Below, in pieces: positions 32,203-40,276 of a stretch of DNA of 64,000 nucleotides. The stretch lies in the NCBI RefSeq assembly GCF_013363975.1, contig NZ_JABWGN010000008.1:62001-126000 (forward strand). The letters are read 5' to 3'. A model generated the notes under the pieces. It saw nothing but the letters and a program-made list of their open reading frames with translations, was not told the DNA's origin and did no database searches. This stretch comes from Nonomuraea montanisoli (GTDB lineage Bacteria; Actinomycetota; Actinomycetes; Streptosporangiales; Streptosporangiaceae). Both the position numbers and the translations under genes were made by a program. Each line of letters begins with the position of its first letter. Position 1 is the first letter of the stretch.

Positions 32203-34155
32203 GTGAGACTACGGTCTCTGCTGGCCGGTGCCGTGGCGCTGGCCGCGACCTCGGCCGCGCTCGTCGCGGCCCCGGCGGCCCAGGCGGCCACCGCCGACGA
32301 CCCCGACGTCAGCCCCGCGCTCGTCACGGAGATCAGGAAGGAACACGAGGTACGCTCGATCGTCGAGCTCAAGCCCGGCCAGAGCGTCGCGCCCGTGGCC
32401 GACAAGGCCGAGAACGCCTCCGGCGGCATCGACGTCGTCGAGAGGGCGCCGAAGGGCTTCTTCGTCGTCGAGCTCGACGGCAAGACCCTGGAGTCGCTCA
32501 AGACCGACGACCGCGTCGAGGCGATCTACAAGGACGAGCTGTCCGTCGCCTCCCTCGACGTCAGCACCAAGGTGATCGGCGCCGACAAGGCCCACGAGGC
32601 CGGATGGACCGGCAAGGGCGCCGAGATCGCGATCCTGGACACGGGCATCGACAGCGACCACCCGTTCTTCGCGGGGCGCATCGTGGAGGAGGCGTGCTTC
32701 TCCTCCATCGACCCCGACTACGGCGCCACCTCGCTCTGCCCGAACGGCCGGCAGACGCAGACCGGCGCGGGCGCGGCGAACGCCGAGATCCCCACCTGCA
32801 TGGCGGCCGGGGCCAACCAGTGCTACCACGGCACTCACGTGGCCGGCATCGCCGCGGGCAAGAAGACCACGGGCGCCCCGTCCGACGGCGTCGCGCCCGA
32901 TGCGAAGATCATCCCCATCCAGGTCTTCACCAGGATCGGCGACAACGACGTCTGCCGGCAGTACGCGCGTCGCAACGCTCCCTGTTTCCTCAGCTTCACC
33001 TCCGACCAGATGCTCGCGCTCCAGCACGTCGCCGAGCTCGCCGCGGCGCGTGACGTCGTGGCGGTCAACATGAGCCTGGGCAGCGGCCGGTACACGGTGC
33101 ACTGCGACGCCGACGCGAACAAGAACGCGATGAAGCGGCAGTTCGACGTGCTGCTGCAGCTCGGCGTGGCGCCGGTCGTCGCCGCCGGCAACGACGCCTT
33201 CGCCGACTCCGTCTCCACCCCGGCCTGCCTGTCGAGCGCCGTCGCCGTCGGCGCCACCGACGACCAGGACGGCATCGCGACGTTCTCCAACCGCGGCCCG
33301 CTGCTCGACCTGTTCGCGCCCGGCGTGCAGATCCGCTCCTCCGTCCCGGGCAACACGTACGGGGACCTGGGCGGCACGTCGATGGCCGCCCCGCACGTGG
33401 CCGGCGCGTTCGCGGTGATGAAGCAGGCCAACCCCGGCATGAGCGTCGCCCAGATCCTCGCCAAGCTGCAGGACACCGGCAAGGCGATCACGTACGGCGC
33501 GGTCACCACCAAGCGCGTCAACCTGGCCGCCGCCACGCCGCCCAAGGGCACGCCGACGCCGACGCCCACCCCCACGCCGACGCCCACCGTCACCCCGACC
33601 GTCACGCCGACCCCCACCGCCACGGTGACGGCCACCCCGCAGCCGAGCCGCACCGCGCAGCCGAGCCACAGCCCGTCGCCCACGCGCACCACCCCCGGCA
33701 CGAGCGACCCCGGCGTCATCAGCATCGACCCCGACCCGGAGCCCGTGCCCGACACCTGCGCCCGCGGCCACGGCACCAAGCCCCTGAGCGCCAAGGGCTG
33801 GGCGACGGAGATGCTGAAGAACAAGGGCAGCCTCTCGGACCGGACGCTCCTGTGCTACCTGTCGATCGCCCAGAACGGCAGCACGGTCTTCCCCGAGCTG
33901 ACCGACGCCGGCACGCTGTCGAAGGCGTACAAGGTGCTGGCCGTGAAGAGCGGGAGCGCGTCGGCGCTGCTGGACCGCGAGCTGCTGGCCTCCTGGCTGA
34001 ACTACGCGCACGGCGTGTACAACGCCTCGGCGAAGGTGCATGGCTCGACGACGCTGAAGCAGGCGCTGACGGTCGCGGAGAAGCACCGTGCCAAGGGCGG
34101 CGCCGCGCAGCAGAAGAAGACGGCCGTGTACCTGTACAAGAACGTCAACCGGTAG
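32203..34155 (+). CDS. Secreted S8 subtilisin-type serine protease
   Basis: A 650-residue exported protease. Signal peptide 1-29, propeptide-like segment about 30-125 (IVELKPGQSV, GFFVVELDGKTLESL), then the S8 catalytic domain. Triad: Asp146 in ILDTGID, His212 in YHGTHVAGIA, Ser393 in GGTSMAAPHV. Insert cysteines occur around ACFSS, SLCPN and TCMAAGANQC. After about residue 447 comes a Thr/Pro linker with (PT)n repeats. The C-terminal domain of about 130 residues (DTCARGHGTK to YLYKNVNR) is helical and may bind the cell wall or substrate. GTG 32203 follows GGAGGAACC. Kexin/thermitase-like S8 enzymes degrade extracellular protein. A strong hairpin terminates the gene. Confidence 0.92.
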   Translation: MRLRSLLAGAVALAATSAALVAAPAAQAATADDPDVSPALVTEIRKEHEVRSIVELKPGQSVAPVADKAENASGGIDVVERAPKGFFVVELDGKTLESLKTDDRVEAIYKDELSVASLDVSTKVIGADKAHEAGWTGKGAEIAILDTGIDSDHPFFAGRIVEEACFSSIDPDYGATSLCPNGRQTQTGAGAANAEIPTCMAAGANQCYHGTHVAGIAAGKKTTGAPSDGVAPDAKIIPIQVFTRIGDNDVCRQYARRNAPCFLSFTSDQMLALQHVAELAAARDVVAVNMSLGSGRYTVHCDADANKNAMKRQFDVLLQLGVAPVVAAGNDAFADSVSTPACLSSAVAVGATDDQDGIATFSNRGPLLDLFAPGVQIRSSVPGNTYGDLGGTSMAAPHVAGAFAVMKQANPGMSVAQILAKLQDTGKAITYGAVTTKRVNLAAATPPKGTPTPTPTPTPTPTVTPTVTPTPTATVTATPQPSRTAQPSHSPSPTRTTPGTSDPGVISIDPDPEPVPDTCARGHGTKPLSAKGWATEMLKNKGSLSDRTLLCYLSIAQNGSTVFPELTDAGTLSKAYKVLAVKSGSASALLDRELLASWLNYAHGVYNASAKVHGSTTLKQALTVAEKHRAKGGAAQQKKTAVYLYKNVNR

Positions 34156-34170
34156 GGACATGACCCCCCG

Positions 34171-34204
34171 AAGGGCCGGCTCCGCGTCCGCGGGGCCGGC
34201 CCTT
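34171..34204. terminator. Bidirectional terminator after the subtilisin gene
   Basis: AAGGGCCGGC.CCGCG and CGCGG.GCCGGCCCTT form a stem of about 15 bp with one T/G mismatch pair and a 2-base loop, between convergent stops at 34155 and 34215. Confidence 0.8.
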
Positions 34205-34214
34205 CCGCGCGCGC

Positions 34215-34982
34215 TCAGCGCAGCAGCAACTGGCCGAGGGACACGGTGCCGACCACCAGGATGAGGAGGCGGAGCACCCGCGAGCTGAGCCGGCGGCCCA
34301 CCGTGGCCCCCAGCCGGCCCCCGATGGCCGAGCCGGCCGCGAGAAGCCCGACCGCCGTCCAGTCGAAGTCCCCGGCGACCAGGAAGAACAGGGCGGCGGC
34401 GGAGTTCACCAGGGCGACCAGCACGTTCTTGACGGCACTGAGCCGCTGCATGCTCTCGTCGAGGAACGCGCCCATCAGCGCCATGTAGATGATGCCCTGC
34501 GCGGCGGCGAAGTAGCCGCCGTAGACGCTCGCCAGCGTCAGCCCCGCCAGCAGCAGCGGCCCGCCGTCGGGGCGCGCCGGCCGCCCGGTCGCCTCCCGGC
34601 GGCGTCTCACCCGTTCGCTGATCCAGGGCTGCAGGGCGATCAGGACGAGGGCGAGCGTCACCAGGACCGGGACGATGGTCTCGAACGCCGCGGCCGGCAG
34701 CGCCAGCAGGAGGGAGGCCCCCGTGACACCGCCGGCCAGGGAGCCGGCGCCCAGGCGCGCGAGCCGGCGGCCCTGGCCGCTCAGCTCCTTCCGGTAGCCG
34801 ATGGCGCCGCCGACGGAGCCGGGGATCAGGCCGAGCGCGTTCGAGACCGTCGCGGTGACCGGGGGTAGCCCGACGGCGAGGAGGACGGGGAAGCTGATCA
34901 GCGTGCCGGAACCGACGACGGTGTTGAGGCCGCCGGCCGCGACGCCCGCCGCGAAGACGGCGAGCAGGTGCGCCAGTGTCAC
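34215..34982 (-). CDS. TSUP (TauE/SafE) family membrane permease
   Basis: A 255-residue polytopic protein with about eight helices. The N-terminal signature GGLNTVVGSGTLISFPVLLA and the mid-protein repeat ASVYGGYFAAAQGIIYMALM are the two G-rich re-entrant segments of the TauE/SafE family. Members move sulfite, sulfonates or other organosulfur anions. GTG 34982 overlaps the stop of a small upstream frame as GTGA. The upstream hairpin at 35130 separates it from the Gly/Trp-rich peptide gene. The substrate cannot be told from context. Confidence 0.85.
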   Translation of the reverse strand: MTLAHLLAVFAAGVAAGGLNTVVGSGTLISFPVLLAVGLPPVTATVSNALGLIPGSVGGAIGYRKELSGQGRRLARLGAGSLAGGVTGASLLLALPAAAFETIVPVLVTLALVLIALQPWISERVRRRREATGRPARPDGGPLLLAGLTLASVYGGYFAAAQGIIYMALMGAFLDESMQRLSAVKNVLVALVNSAAALFFLVAGDFDWTAVGLLAAGSAIGGRLGATVGRRLSSRVLRLLILVVGTVSLGQLLLR

Positions 34983-35113
34983 GCCGTGCGGCCCGTCATG
35001 GCGGCGGACACGGCGGTGGGCGTGGGGGCGAGGACGGCTGGAGTGAGGACGGCTGGAGTGAGGACGGCTGGAGTGAGGACGGCTGGAGTGAGGACGGCGA
35101 CGCGGGGGTTCAT
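34979..35113 (-). CDS. Possible 44-residue AVLTP-repeat leader peptide coupled to the permease
   Basis: A frame from ATG 35113 to TGA 34981-34979 encodes a 44-residue peptide. Its middle is five near-identical AVLTP units made by the 15-bp tandem repeat. The stop overlaps the permease GTG as GTGA, the coupling arrangement used elsewhere in this window. The ribosome binding site is weak (CCGGGG). It could be a real leader peptide whose translation sets permease expression, or a non-coding minisatellite with a chance frame. Confidence 0.3.
   Translation of the reverse strand: MNPRVAVLTPAVLTPAVLTPAVLTPAVLAPTPTAVSAAMTGRTA
35031..35100. repeat. 15-bp tandem repeat, four and a half copies
   Basis: AGGACGGCTGGAGTG occurs four times without change (35031-35045, 35046-35060, 35061-35075, 35076-35090), then nine matching bases of a fifth copy. 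Perfect identity suggests recent expansion by slippage. Fifteen bases keep any reading frame; on the minus strand each unit encodes AVLTP. Confidence 0.95.
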
Positions 35114-35129
35114 CCCCGGATCATAGGAG

Positions 35130-35161
35130 GACGACCCTTCGAGCAGAGCCGAAGGGTCGTC
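35130..35161 (-). terminator. Perfect 12-bp hairpin terminator after the Gly/Trp peptide gene
   Basis: GACGACCCTTCG (35130-35141) and CGAAGGGTCGTC (35150-35161) pair perfectly over an 8-base loop, 72 bases downstream of the minus-strand stop at 35234. Confidence 0.7.
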
Positions 35162-35233
35162 GCCCCGAGCGGGGACGGGTGTCCCGCGAGCGCGAGTCCC
35201 GCGGGACACCCGCCGGTCACCGCGTGGCGCGGA

Positions 35234-35518
35234 TCAGTGGTTCCACCACCAGCCGCCGCCGCCGCCTCCCCCGCCTCCGCCGCCGCCCCAGTTGCCCTTG
35301 CACCACTGGAGCTCCCAGGCGCCGTGATGCCAGCAGTACTTGCACTTGCGGCCGTGCCACCAGCGCCACGAGCACTTGCTGGCCGTGGCGGAGGTGAGGT
35401 GCTGGGACGAGGGCGTCGCGCACTTGGGGGCGGCGCTGGCGGCCGGTGTGGTGGCCGCGCCGCCGACGACGAGCGTGGAACCCGCCAGAGCGGCGGTGAT
35501 GACGAGACGCTTGAGCAT
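35234..35518 (-). CDS. Secreted Gly/Trp/Cys-rich small peptide, unknown function
   Basis: A 94-residue pre-protein. A clear Sec signal peptide (residues 1-30, MLKRLVITAALAGSTLVVGG and an AASAA site) precedes a 64-residue mature chain. The mature part holds ten Trp, five Cys (33, 49, 59, 62, 73), several His/Lys, a run of twelve Gly (78-89) and the C-terminus WWWNH. The central part (CSWRWWHGRKCKYCWHH) is aromatic and cationic and could bind membrane, glycan or metal. An odd cysteine count allows intermolecular bonding. ATG 35518 has AGGGAG upstream. It is a single gene with its own terminator. No family recognised. Confidence 0.65.
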   Translation of the reverse strand: MLKRLVITAALAGSTLVVGGAATTPAASAAPKCATPSSQHLTSATASKCSWRWWHGRKCKYCWHHGAWELQWCKGNWGGGGGGGGGGGGWWWNH

Positions 35519-35982
35519 CAGAGATCACTCCCTGAGATGAGGATCGCCTTCCGGACATGACCGGCGATCTGGCTGGAGCGTCGAATTCGGTTTTTCCCGG
35601 GATACGCCGGATACGGCGCACTGAACTCAGGCTAAGGGGGGTGGTGGGCGCAGTCTCCCGGCAAGAGGCAAAGCCTTATTTCCGGATATATCACTGCACG
35701 TCGTGAAATATCTGATATGTGCGGATTGGCGGACTGGCGTGAGGGAATTCCATGGACGGCCAAACGATGATCCGGACTAGGTAAATTCCTCCAGCCTGCG
35801 GGTTTGTGGCTGTGCGGGCTCGTCCGGCGGCGTCGTCGCGGGCCTTTCCCGAGTGTCATGAGCCTCATCCTGGAAAGGCGGACCTTTTCCCGGGTGTGGG
35901 TAGGCGAAAAGGATCCCTTCGGGCCGGTCATGGAACGTCCGGAGTCGCACAGACGGTGAAATGTCGTGAAACGGGGGTCGGG
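35519..35982. other. 464-base intergenic region, no gene seen
   Basis: The region separates the Gly/Trp peptide start from the MFS exporter stop; both genes are on the minus strand. It is lower in G+C than the genes (35675-35800, for example TTCCGGATATATCACTGC and GTGAAATATCTGATATGTG), so it likely holds the peptide gene's promoter and the exporter's trailing region. Open frames crossing it lack ribosome binding sites and protein-like sequence. Confidence 0.5.
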
Positions 35983-37398
35983 TCAGGGGGCGGCGCTCAC
36001 CAGATGGCTGTCGTCGTGCGGGTCGTCGAGCCGGTCCAGCCGGGCCCGTCCCCGCAGGCGCATCAGCGTCACCGCCGCCACCGCCATCAGCGCCCCCGCT
36101 CCGCACACCGCCCAGCGCGGCCCCGCCCAGTCGGCGACGACGCCCTGCAGGAGCCCGCCCACCGGGAGCGACGCCGTGTACGTCATGATCCGGCACGCCA
36201 TGACCCGCCCCCGCATCCCGTCGGCGACGATGACCTGGATCGAGGTGTTCACCGATGAGATGACCGCCAGGAACGATCCACCCACGACGATCAGCGCCGC
36301 CACCCCCCACGCGTACCCCGGCGCCGCGCCGAAGGCGATCATGGACAGCCCGTACAGCACCAGCCCCCAGCGCACCACCCGGCCGAGGCGCAGCTTGTGG
36401 TGCCAGCCCGAGACGAGCGGCGCCGCCACGACCGCGCCCAGCCCGAGCGCCGCGTTGAGCAGCCCCAGCCCGACCGGCCCGGCCTCGAAGACGCTGCCCG
36501 CGAACACCACCGTGAACTGGAAGATCGGATGGCCGAGCACCCCCACCAGCACCGAGACCACCAGCGCCATGACGAGCCCCGGCTGGCGCCGGATGTAGCG
36601 GGGCGCGGCGAGGAAGCGGCGGGTCATCCCCGCGGGCGCCACCTGCTGGGGCCGCCCGGCGCGCGGGTGGATCGCCGCCAGCGCCGCGAGCACGAACAGG
36701 AACGACACCGCGTTCAGCAGGAACGTCCACGAGGGCCCCAGCACGGCCAGCAGCAGGCCCGCGATCGCCGGGCCGAGCGAGCGGGCGGTGTTGAACTGGA
36801 GGCTGTTCAGCGTCACCGCCGAGTGCAGGTCGCCGCGCGGCACCAGGTCGCTGACGAACGACTGCCAGGTCGGCATGTTGAACCCCGCGAAGACGCCGCC
36901 GAGGCTCACCAGCACGAGCATGACCGCCGGGTCGCGCTGCCCGGACGTCCACACCAGCCACAGCAGCAGCGCGGAGACCGCCATCCCCGACTGGGTGACC
37001 AGCAGGATGCGCTTGCGGGAGCGCCGGTCGGCCAGGGTCCCGCCCACCGGCGACAGGAACACGCTGGGCAGGAACTGCGCCAGGCTGACCAGCCCGACCC
37101 AGAAGGCGCTGCCGGTGATCTGGTACAGCACGTACGGCACGGCCAGGTTGCTCAGCCAGCTCCCGGTGCTGGAGACCAGGGCGCCGGCCCAGAAGACGGC
37201 GAAGTCGCGGTGGCGGAAGGCCCGCAGGGAGTGGCGCAGTCCGCGCGGCGCGTCGGCGTCCCCGCCCTCGGGAGAGGGCGGGTCGTCCGGGGAAGGCGTG
37301 CCGCCGCCGGGAACGGGTGAGCCGCCGGGGACGGGTGAAGGGGGCGCGGGGGTGCGTGGCTCGGACGGCTGCGACGGGGGAAGGCGTTCCTGCTTCAC
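35983..37398 (-). CDS. MFS exporter, MFS_3/EntS-like
   Basis: A 471-residue major facilitator. A Pro/Gly/Ser-rich cytoplasmic N-terminus of about 45 residues precedes twelve predicted helices. FRHRDFAVFWAGALVSSTGS is the typical first helix of the MFS_3 (enterobactin exporter-like) group. The loop motif GGTLADRRSRKRILLVTQSG matches the A-motif G-x-x-x-D-R-x-x-R-K between helices 2 and 3. Members export siderophores, macrolides and other small molecules. GTG 37398 follows GGGGGAGGA. The ABC-F resistance-type gene lies just upstream on the same strand (87-base gap), so the two may form an antibiotic defence pair. The substrate is unknown. Confidence 0.87.
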   Translation of the reverse strand: MKQERLPPSQPSEPRTPAPPSPVPGGSPVPGGGTPSPDDPPSPEGGDADAPRGLRHSLRAFRHRDFAVFWAGALVSSTGSWLSNLAVPYVLYQITGSAFWVGLVSLAQFLPSVFLSPVGGTLADRRSRKRILLVTQSGMAVSALLLWLVWTSGQRDPAVMLVLVSLGGVFAGFNMPTWQSFVSDLVPRGDLHSAVTLNSLQFNTARSLGPAIAGLLLAVLGPSWTFLLNAVSFLFVLAALAAIHPRAGRPQQVAPAGMTRRFLAAPRYIRRQPGLVMALVVSVLVGVLGHPIFQFTVVFAGSVFEAGPVGLGLLNAALGLGAVVAAPLVSGWHHKLRLGRVVRWGLVLYGLSMIAFGAAPGYAWGVAALIVVGGSFLAVISSVNTSIQVIVADGMRGRVMACRIMTYTASLPVGGLLQGVVADWAGPRWAVCGAGALMAVAAVTLMRLRGRARLDRLDDPHDDSHLVSAAP

Positions 37399-37485
37399 GC
37401 GTGCATTCCTCCCCCGTCAGGCGGGCGCGTCAGCGCCGCCACGCCGAGGATTGCGGTTTCCGCGTCCGGCGAAACGGGATGCGCG

Positions 37486-39111
37486 TCACTCGGCCGCGGG
37501 CGCCCCGGTCTCCAGGAGCCGGCCGCCGGACAGCTCCAGCCACCGATCCACCCCGATCTCCGCGAGGAACCGCTCGTCGTGGCTGACCACCACGAACGCC
37601 CCCTCGTACGCGGTGAGCGCGCCCTCCAGTTGCCCGACGCTGACCAGGTCGAGGTTGTTGGTGGGCTCGTCGAGCAGCAGGAGCTGCGGCGCCGGCTCGG
37701 CGAAGAGCACGCAGGCCAGCGTGGCGCGCAGCAGCTCGCCGCCCGACAGCACGCCCACCGGCAGGTGCGCCCGCGCGCCGCGGAACAGGAAGCGGGCCAG
37801 CAGGTTCATCCGCTCCGCGTCCGGCATGGCGGGGGCGAAGGCGGCCAGGTTCTCCGCCACCGTGCGCTCGGCGTCGAGCAGGTCGAGCCGCTGCGACAGG
37901 TAGGCGACCCGGCCGTCGGCCCGCGCGGTCCTGCCGCCGTCGGGCTCCAGGTCGCCGCTGATCAGGCGCAGCAGGGTGGACTTGCCGGCGCCGTTGGGGC
38001 CGGTCAGCGCGATGCGCTCGGGTCCGCGCACCGTCAGGTCGACGCCCGGCTCGGCGAACAGGCCGCGGGCCAGCAGGCGCTCGCCGAGGAAGACCGTGCG
38101 CCCGGCCGGCACGTTGGTCCCGGGCAGCTCCAGCGCGATCCTCTGGTCGTCGCGCAGCGCCCGCCCCGCCTCGTCGAGCCGGGCCTTGGCGTCGCCGACG
38201 CGGGCGGCGTGCACCTGGCCCGACCGCCCGGCCGACTCCTGCGCGCCGCGCTTCATGGTGCCGGCGAAGATCCGCGGGAGCCCGGCCGACTTGAGGTTGC
38301 GCGCGGCGTTGCCCGCGCGGCGCTCGGCCCGCTCCCGGGCCTGCTGCATCTCGCGCTTCTCGCGCTTGAGCTCCTGCTCGGCGCTGCGCACGGTCCGCTC
38401 GGCGGCCTCCTGCTCGGTGCGCACGGCCTCCTCGTACGCGCCGTAGTCGCCGCCGTAGAAGCGGACCTCGCCCCGGTGCAGCTCGGCGACGCGGTCCACG
38501 CGGTCGAGCAGCGCCCGGTCATGGCTGACCACGAGCAGGCAGCCGTTCCAGTCGCCGAGCACGTCGTACAGGCGGCGGCGCGCGGCGAGATCCAGGTTGT
38601 TGGTCGGCTCGTCGAGCAGCAGGACGTCGGGCCGCCGGAGGAGCTGCGCGGCCAGGCCGAGCGAGATGATCTGGCCGCCGCTCAGCGTGCGCAGGGCGCG
38701 GTCGAACGCGATGTCGCCGAGCCCGAGCCGGTCGAGCTGGGCACGGGTGCGCTCCTCGATGTCCCAGTCGTTGCCGATCGTGGTGAAGTGCTCCTCGCGG
38801 GTGTCGCCCGACTCGATGGCGTCGAGCGCGGCGATCAGCGGGGCGATGCCGAGGACCTCGGCCACGGTCAGGTCGCCGGCCAGCGGCAGGCTCTGCGGCA
38901 GGTAGCCGAGCACGCCGCCGACGGACACGCTGCCGCCGCGGGGCCGGTACTCGCCGGCGATCAGCTTGAGCAGCGTGCTCTTGCCGGCGCCGTTGGGGGC
39001 GACCAGGCCCGTACGGCCGCCGCCCACGCTGAAGGACAGGTCGGTGAACAGGGGAGTGTCGTCCGGCCAGGAGAAGGACAGCCGGGAGCAGACGATGAAA
39101 GCGTCGGACAT
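37486..39111 (-). CDS. ABC-F ribosome-protection-type ATPase
   Basis: A protein of about 541 residues with two ABC cassettes and no membrane domain. First cassette: Walker A APNGAGKSTLLKL, signature TLSGGQIISLGLA, Walker B LLLDEPTNNLDL. Second: TGPNGAGKSTLLRL, LSGGELLRATLACVL, LLLDEPTNNLDL. Between them lies a basic helical linker (ELKREKREMQQARERAERRA), the P-site tRNA interaction motif of ABC-F proteins that rescue ribosomes from antibiotics. The second signature is LSGGE. ATG 39111 (MSDAFIVCSRL) follows GAGG. Upstream is a nine-residue leader with a stem-loop, arguing for drug-induced attenuation. It may also be a housekeeping EttA-like factor, but the leader and the MFS neighbour favour resistance. 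Confidence 0.88.
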   Translation of the reverse strand: MSDAFIVCSRLSFSWPDDTPLFTDLSFSVGGGRTGLVAPNGAGKSTLLKLIAGEYRPRGGSVSVGGVLGYLPQSLPLAGDLTVAEVLGIAPLIAALDAIESGDTREEHFTTIGNDWDIEERTRAQLDRLGLGDIAFDRALRTLSGGQIISLGLAAQLLRRPDVLLLDEPTNNLDLAARRRLYDVLGDWNGCLLVVSHDRALLDRVDRVAELHRGEVRFYGGDYGAYEEAVRTEQEAAERTVRSAEQELKREKREMQQARERAERRAGNAARNLKSAGLPRIFAGTMKRGAQESAGRSGQVHAARVGDAKARLDEAGRALRDDQRIALELPGTNVPAGRTVFLGERLLARGLFAEPGVDLTVRGPERIALTGPNGAGKSTLLRLISGDLEPDGGRTARADGRVAYLSQRLDLLDAERTVAENLAAFAPAMPDAERMNLLARFLFRGARAHLPVGVLSGGELLRATLACVLFAEPAPQLLLLDEPTNNLDLVSVGQLEGALTAYEGAFVVVSHDERFLAEIGVDRWLELSGGRLLETGAPAAE

Positions 39112-39230
39112 GCGGGAGACCTCGTACGTGATCCCGGGCGCGCGACAGCCGCCCGGCAAGGGAAAAGGGATCAGGGAACGACGACTAGGGCCACGTCGGC
39201 GGCGTCAGATGCGCCTGCCGGGGCCGGCCG

Positions 39231-39252
39231 GTCTCCGGTATCACCCGGAGAT
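39231..39252 (-). promoter_or_regulatory. Stem-loop enclosing the leader peptide stop codon (candidate attenuator)
   Basis: TCTCCGG and CCGGAGA (39232-39238 and 39245-39251 on the plus strand) pair over a 6-base loop that contains the leader TGA, with one further G-U pair outside. A ribosome stalled on the leader would disrupt this hairpin. A second GC-rich hairpin-prone stretch (GGCCGGCCGG) lies just downstream. This is the expected geometry for ribosome-mediated attenuation. Confidence 0.5.
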
Positions 39253-39270
39253 GTCGTCGTCACCTGCCAT
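39241..39270 (-). CDS. Nine-residue leader peptide upstream of the ABC-F gene
   Basis: ATG 39270 opens MAGDDDISG and stops at TGA 39243-39241. A strong ribosome binding site (GCAGGAGACC) lies at correct spacing, which few random frames here have. It sits 130 bases ahead of the ABC-F ATG on the same strand. Short leaders of this kind upstream of antibiotic-resistance ABC-F genes sense drug-stalled ribosomes. The stop codon falls in the loop of a 7-bp hairpin. The small size means this could still be chance. Confidence 0.5.
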   Translation of the reverse strand: MAGDDDISG

Positions 39271-39418
39271 GTCCGGTCTCCTGCTGCCCGCGGGGGCCGC
39301 GGTCTCCGGCCACCCGATCACGAAAGGATCTCCCACCCTAGCATCCCCGCCCCGCGTTCCGCGCGCCGATAACCGGGCGCCCGGTGCGCGGGAAACCGGC
39401 GCGGCTAGGGTGGTGGCC

Positions 39419-40276
39419 ATGGGAATGGTCGGAACGGTCGGGCTGGTGCTGCACCCGCGACGCGACTCGGAGGAGGCCATCAAGGACATCCTCCGCTGGG
39501 CCGACGGGCGCCGCGTCACGGTGCTCGGCCTGCCCGAGGAGGTGGGCCGGATCGACTGCAGCGCGGTGGCCGTGGACGCCGACGCCCTCGTCGAGCGCTC
39601 CGACCTGCTCGTCAGCCTGGGCGGCGACGGCACGATGCTGCGCACCATGCGGCTCATCGCCGGGCGCCGCACGCCGGTGCTCGGCGTCAACCTGGGGCGG
39701 CTCGGCTTCCTCGCCGAGATCGACGTGCGCGACCTGCCCGCCACGCTGTCGGCCATCGACTCCCACGCCTACGCCGTCGAGCCGCGCATGGCCGTACGCG
39801 CCAAGCTGGGGGAGGAGGAGGTCACCGCGTTCAACGACATCGCGCTGGCCCGCATCCCCGGCGAGGGACTGGCCGCCATCAGCGTCACCCCGGCCGGCGA
39901 CCCGTTCGTCCGCTACGCCGCCGACGCGGTGATCGTGGCCACCTCCACCGGTTCCACCGCCTACAGCTTCTCCGCGGGCGGGCCGATCGTCTCGCCGCGC
40001 GTCGAGGCGGTGCTGGTGGTGCCGGCGGCGGCCCACTCGGTGTTCAACCGCGCCCTGGTGCTGCCCGCCGACGAGGAGGTCACGCTGGAGGTGCTGCCGT
40101 CCAGCGGCCGGGTGGCCGTCGAGGTGGACGGCGCGGTGCACGCCCACCTGTGCCCGGGCGACCAGGTGTCGATCGTCGCGGTGCCGGGCGCGGCCAACGT
40201 GGTGCGGGTCGGCAGCACGTTCTACGAGCGTGCGCGGCGCAAGCTGGGCGTCGAGGGCAGCACCGCCGCCGGCTGA
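39419..40276 (+). CDS. nadK: NAD kinase
   Basis: A 285-residue ATP-NAD kinase that makes NADP from NAD and ATP in the cytoplasm. The conserved GGDGT motif is in LVSLGGDGTMLRTM (about residues 66-72). The NAD-binding NLGRLGFLAEID follows, then FNDIALAR, ATSTGSTAYSFSAGGPIV (substrate-binding core) and a C-terminal VEVDGAVH region. Length matches actinobacterial PpnK. ATG 39419 or ATG 39425 are both possible; neither has a strong binding site. In many actinomycetes nadK lies between a hemolysin A-like gene and recN, but neither is here, so it has been moved from that context. Its 3' end overlaps the convergent YibE/F gene by 55 bases. Confidence 0.93.
   Translation: MGMVGTVGLVLHPRRDSEEAIKDILRWADGRRVTVLGLPEEVGRIDCSAVAVDADALVERSDLLVSLGGDGTMLRTMRLIAGRRTPVLGVNLGRLGFLAEIDVRDLPATLSAIDSHAYAVEPRMAVRAKLGEEEVTAFNDIALARIPGEGLAAISVTPAGDPFVRYAADAVIVATSTGSTAYSFSAGGPIVSPRVEAVLVVPAAAHSVFNRALVLPADEEVTLEVLPSSGRVAVEVDGAVHAHLCPGDQVSIVAVPGAANVVRVGSTFYERARRKLGVEGSTAAG

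Noticed and set aside
35031..35100. Tandem repeats as a CRISPR array
   Set aside because: The 15-bp units are directly adjacent with no spacers, and no cas genes are present.
35777..36961. A 394-codon minus-strand frame over the MFS gene
   Set aside because: It has no membrane helices or motifs, and the MFS reading in the other frame is complete.
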